Shown here one piece after another: positions 32,731 through 34,586 of a DNA stretch of 34,586 nt (position 1 is its first letter; the number at the start of each line of letters is the position of its first letter). The position numbers and the translations under genes were made by a program. The notes under the pieces were generated by a model that did not search any database, was not told where the DNA came from, and was given only the letters and a program-made list of their open reading frames with translations. The DNA lies in the NCBI GenBank assembly GCA_003166475.1, contig PMVV01000085.1:29295-63880 (forward strand), written 5' to 3'. The DNA comes from Bryobacterales bacterium (GTDB lineage: Bacteria > Acidobacteriota > Terriglobia > Bryobacterales > Bryobacteraceae).

Positions 32731-32737
32731 GCAGGGG

Positions 32738-33415
32738 ATGAACCGGCATCGCTTCCGCTACTACGACCTCCTGGTCCACGCTTTCGTGGTGATCCTGCTG
32801 ATCTCGAATCTGGTGGGGCAGAAGATCACCGCCGTAGGTCCGTTCCGCATCAGCGGCGCACAGTTGCTCTTTCCCATCACCTATATCTTCGGCGACGTGT
32901 TCACGGAGGTCTATGGATATGGCGCTTCCCGCCGCGCCATCTGGATCGGCTTCTTCGCGTCGGCCTTGCTGGCGGTGATGGGGCTGGTCACGGTGTGGCT
33001 GCCGCCCGCGCCGGGATGGGATGGCCAGGCGGCCTTCGCGCGCGTGTTCGAGTTCGTGCCGCGGCTGGTCGTCGCCAGCCTGATCGCCTTCTGGTGCGGC
33101 GAGTTCGCCAACTCCTTCGTGATGGCGAAGATGAAGCTGCTCACCAAAGGGCGCTACCTGTGGACCCGCACGGTCGGCTCGACCGTGGCCGGCCAGGCGG
33201 TGGACACTATCGTGGTGATGGTGCTCGCGTTTGGCGGCAGCTTGAGCACCGGGCTGATCGCCAATTTGATCGTCTCGGCGTATCTGGGCAAGGTGCTGTA
33301 TGAAGTTGCCGCCACCCCAGTGACATATTGGATTGTGAATTCCCTGAAGCGGCGGGAGGGGGTGGACGTGTTCGATACGAATACGGATTTCAACCCGTTT
33401 CATGGGGAGGCATGA
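32738..33415 (+). CDS. Queuosine precursor transporter (YhhQ/VUT family)
   Basis: A 225-residue membrane protein with about six helices. Family marks are ISNLVGQKIT (22-31), FPITYIFGDVFTEVYGYGASRRAIW (about 45-69) and VGSTVAGQAVDTIVV. These transporters import queuosine precursors (preQ0/preQ1) for tRNA modification. The start ATG is seven bases after the enolase-type gene's stop; the AGGGG before it is too close to be ideal. The open frame upstream lies inside that gene and is not counted. No queuosine synthesis genes are near. Confidence 0.9.
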   Translation: MNRHRFRYYDLLVHAFVVILLISNLVGQKITAVGPFRISGAQLLFPITYIFGDVFTEVYGYGASRRAIWIGFFASALLAVMGLVTVWLPPAPGWDGQAAFARVFEFVPRLVVASLIAFWCGEFANSFVMAKMKLLTKGRYLWTRTVGSTVAGQAVDTIVVMVLAFGGSLSTGLIANLIVSAYLGKVLYEVAATPVTYWIVNSLKRREGVDVFDTNTDFNPFHGEA

Positions 33416-33455
33416 CGTAGCGGCAGCTTGACTCGGTATTTCGAAGAAAAATAGG

Positions 33456-33767
33456 GTGGCTAAAACGCAGATTACCATTCCTGAATTCAAGACCGAAGCT
33501 GAAGAGGCTGCCTGGTGGGACAGTCATCCGGAGACCGCCGGACAGATCATGGAACAGGCCTTGAAATCCCGCACTGCACGACGGAGGGTCCCCCTCAAGA
33601 CCGTTACCATGCGGTTGCCCATGGCAGATCTGGAGACCGCTCAAGATCTCGCAAGCCGAAAGGGACTCCCGTACCAAACGTATATCAAAATGGTCTTGCA
33701 CGAGGCTTTGCAAAAAGGAGCGCCGGTCAGCCTGATCGGCTCGGGCGCACCGTCCTACAATGGAAGC
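33456..33767 (+). CDS. CopG-type antitoxin reading frame joined in frame to thiG
   Basis: From GTG at 33456, 104 codons lead without a stop straight into the thiG start. The encoded segment resembles CopG-family antitoxins: [19 protein letters not shown] (8-26) then a ribbon-helix-helix [20 protein letters not shown] and [16 protein letters not shown]. The normal length would end at about residue 88; here a linker ([17 protein letters not shown]) follows. No toxin gene is upstream in the 40-base gap or downstream. Either the antitoxin has lost its stop, or the product is a true fusion. Confidence 0.65.
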
Positions 33768-34553
33768 ATGTCCGATACCCTGACAATCGCCGGCCGCACC
33801 TTCCAGTCCCGCCTCATCGTGGGCACCGGGAAATATCGCAGCTTCCAGGAGATGGCCCGCTGCCACGCAGCCACCGGCGCCGATATGGTGACCGTGGCCG
33901 TGCGCCGCGTGAACCTGACCGACCGCTCCAAGGAATCGCTGCTCGACTTCATCGACCGGTCCAAGATCTTCATCCTGCCCAACACCGCCGGTTGCTACAC
34001 CGCGGACGACGCCATCCGCACCGCCCGCCTGGCGCGCGAAGTGGGCCTCTCCAACTGGATCAAGCTGGAGGTCATCGGCGACGAAAAGACGCTCTTCCCG
34101 GATAACGAGGGCCTGCTGGAAGCCACCCGCGTGCTGGTGAAGGAAGGCTTCGTGGTGCTGCCTTACACCAATGACGACGTGGTGAACGCGCGCAAGCTGG
34201 TCGATGCCGGCGCCGCCGCCGTCATGCCCCTGGCCGCGCCGATCGGCTCCGGCCTGGGAGTGCAGAACAGCGCCAACCTGCGCATCATGCGCGAGATGAT
34301 CACCACCGTGCCGCTCATCGTGGACGCCGGCGTAGGCACCGCCTCGGACGCCGCCATCGCCATGGAACTGGGCGCCGATGGCGTGCTCATGAATACCGCC
34401 ATCGCCGCCGCCGAGGATGCCGCCAGCATGGCCAAAGCCATGAAACTGGCGGTCGAAGCCGGCCGCCTGGCCTACTTGGCCGGACGCATGCCGAAGAAGC
34501 TGTACGCCAGCGCCAGCAGTCCGCTGGTCGGCGTAGTGGGCCAGTCGGCTTAG
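33768..34553 (+). CDS. thiG: Thiazole synthase ThiG
   Basis: A 261-residue ThiG of standard length from the ATG at 33768. The Schiff-base lysine is K99 in [19 protein letters not shown] (15-23), [12 protein letters not shown] (71-82) and the phosphate-binding loops APIGSGLG and [11 protein letters not shown] are intact. It forms the thiazole phosphate of thiamine from deoxyxylulose phosphate, dehydroglycine and ThiS thiocarboxylate. No thiS, thiO or thiC is in the window. The ATG has a GGAAG only one base away, so initiation might depend on translation of the antitoxin frame, or the two may be one protein. Confidence 0.93.
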   Translation: MSDTLTIAGRTFQSRLIVGTGKYRSFQEMARCHAATGADMVTVAVRRVNLTDRSKESLLDFIDRSKIFILPNTAGCYTADDAIRTARLAREVGLSNWIKLEVIGDEKTLFPDNEGLLEATRVLVKEGFVVLPYTNDDVVNARKLVDAGAAAVMPLAAPIGSGLGVQNSANLRIMREMITTVPLIVDAGVGTASDAAIAMELGADGVLMNTAIAAAEDAASMAKAMKLAVEAGRLAYLAGRMPKKLYASASSPLVGVVGQSA

Positions 34554-34567
34554 TGGTCAGTTTGCAT

Positions 34568-34586
34568 GTGGGGCAGGATGATATCC
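34568..34586 (+). repeat. Repeat module cut by the window end
   Basis: GTGGGGCAGGATGATATCC has the same GTGGGGCAGG leader as modules at 4081, 11291 and 14474. The expected second arm would be beyond the window. Confidence 0.55.

Noticed and set aside
32612-32737. Longer start for the YhhQ-type transporter
   Set aside because: The added residues lie within the enolase-type gene, are Pro/Arg-rich and precede no membrane segment; the ATG at 32738 begins a normal YhhQ N-terminus.

Overview
This 34.6 kb window is GC-rich bacterial chromosome. It most likely comes from an Acidobacteriota member of the Solibacter/Bryobacter type. Three things suggest this: a secreted VWA protein of the 'VWFA-related Acidobacterial' kind, a complete hopanoid side-chain operon, and many short palindromic repeat modules led by GTGGGGCAG or GTGGGACAG between genes. 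The assignment is from gene content and remembered genome style, not from a database search. No rRNA, tRNA, transposase or CRISPR array was seen.

Region 1 (1-7043, minus strand) is a hopanoid operon read from right to left: ispH, shc, hpnH, hpnA, hpnG, and two zinc alcohol dehydrogenases, the second cut by the window edge. Most junctions overlap by 4 to 28 bases. IspH supplies isoprenoid precursor, Shc cyclises squalene, HpnH adds the adenosyl group and HpnG removes adenine. The two coupled dehydrogenases are candidates for the unassigned aldehyde-to-alcohol reduction that would give bacteriohopanetetrol. A four-hairpin array sits between hpnH and hpnA, and repeat modules have entered the shc reading frame at two places.

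Region 2 (7044-11360) has a 160-base palindrome, a MOSC protein, an orphan Phd-type antitoxin followed by what looks like a broken VapC toxin, a chain of hairpins, and glnE.

Region 3 (11361-26527) is about signalling and envelope transport. A KdpD/KdpE-like pair lacking the usual KdpD sensor domains comes first, then a secreted VWA protein. A minus-strand cluster follows: porin, secreted unknown, a second histidine kinase and response regulator, a CzcBAC-like HME-RND efflux system, a DUF4097-like protein and a small membrane protein. Three promoters here (VWA gene, RND operon, porin/kinase operon) share a direct repeat of CTTATG units at 11-base spacing, the spacing expected for an OmpR/KdpE-type regulator. 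This looks like a local regulon. The second kinase has unusual catalytic motifs.

Region 4 (26528-34586) is a set of mostly unrelated housekeeping or metabolic genes: a small beta-carbonic-anhydrase-like protein, a cyclase/kynurenine-formamidase-like hydrolase, a class-I amidotransferase-like peptidase, an MgtC-family membrane protein, a 792-residue tail-anchored coiled-coil protein with an internal 60-residue duplication, an enolase-superfamily enzyme, a YhhQ-type transporter, and thiG with a CopG-type antitoxin frame joined in frame to its 5' end.
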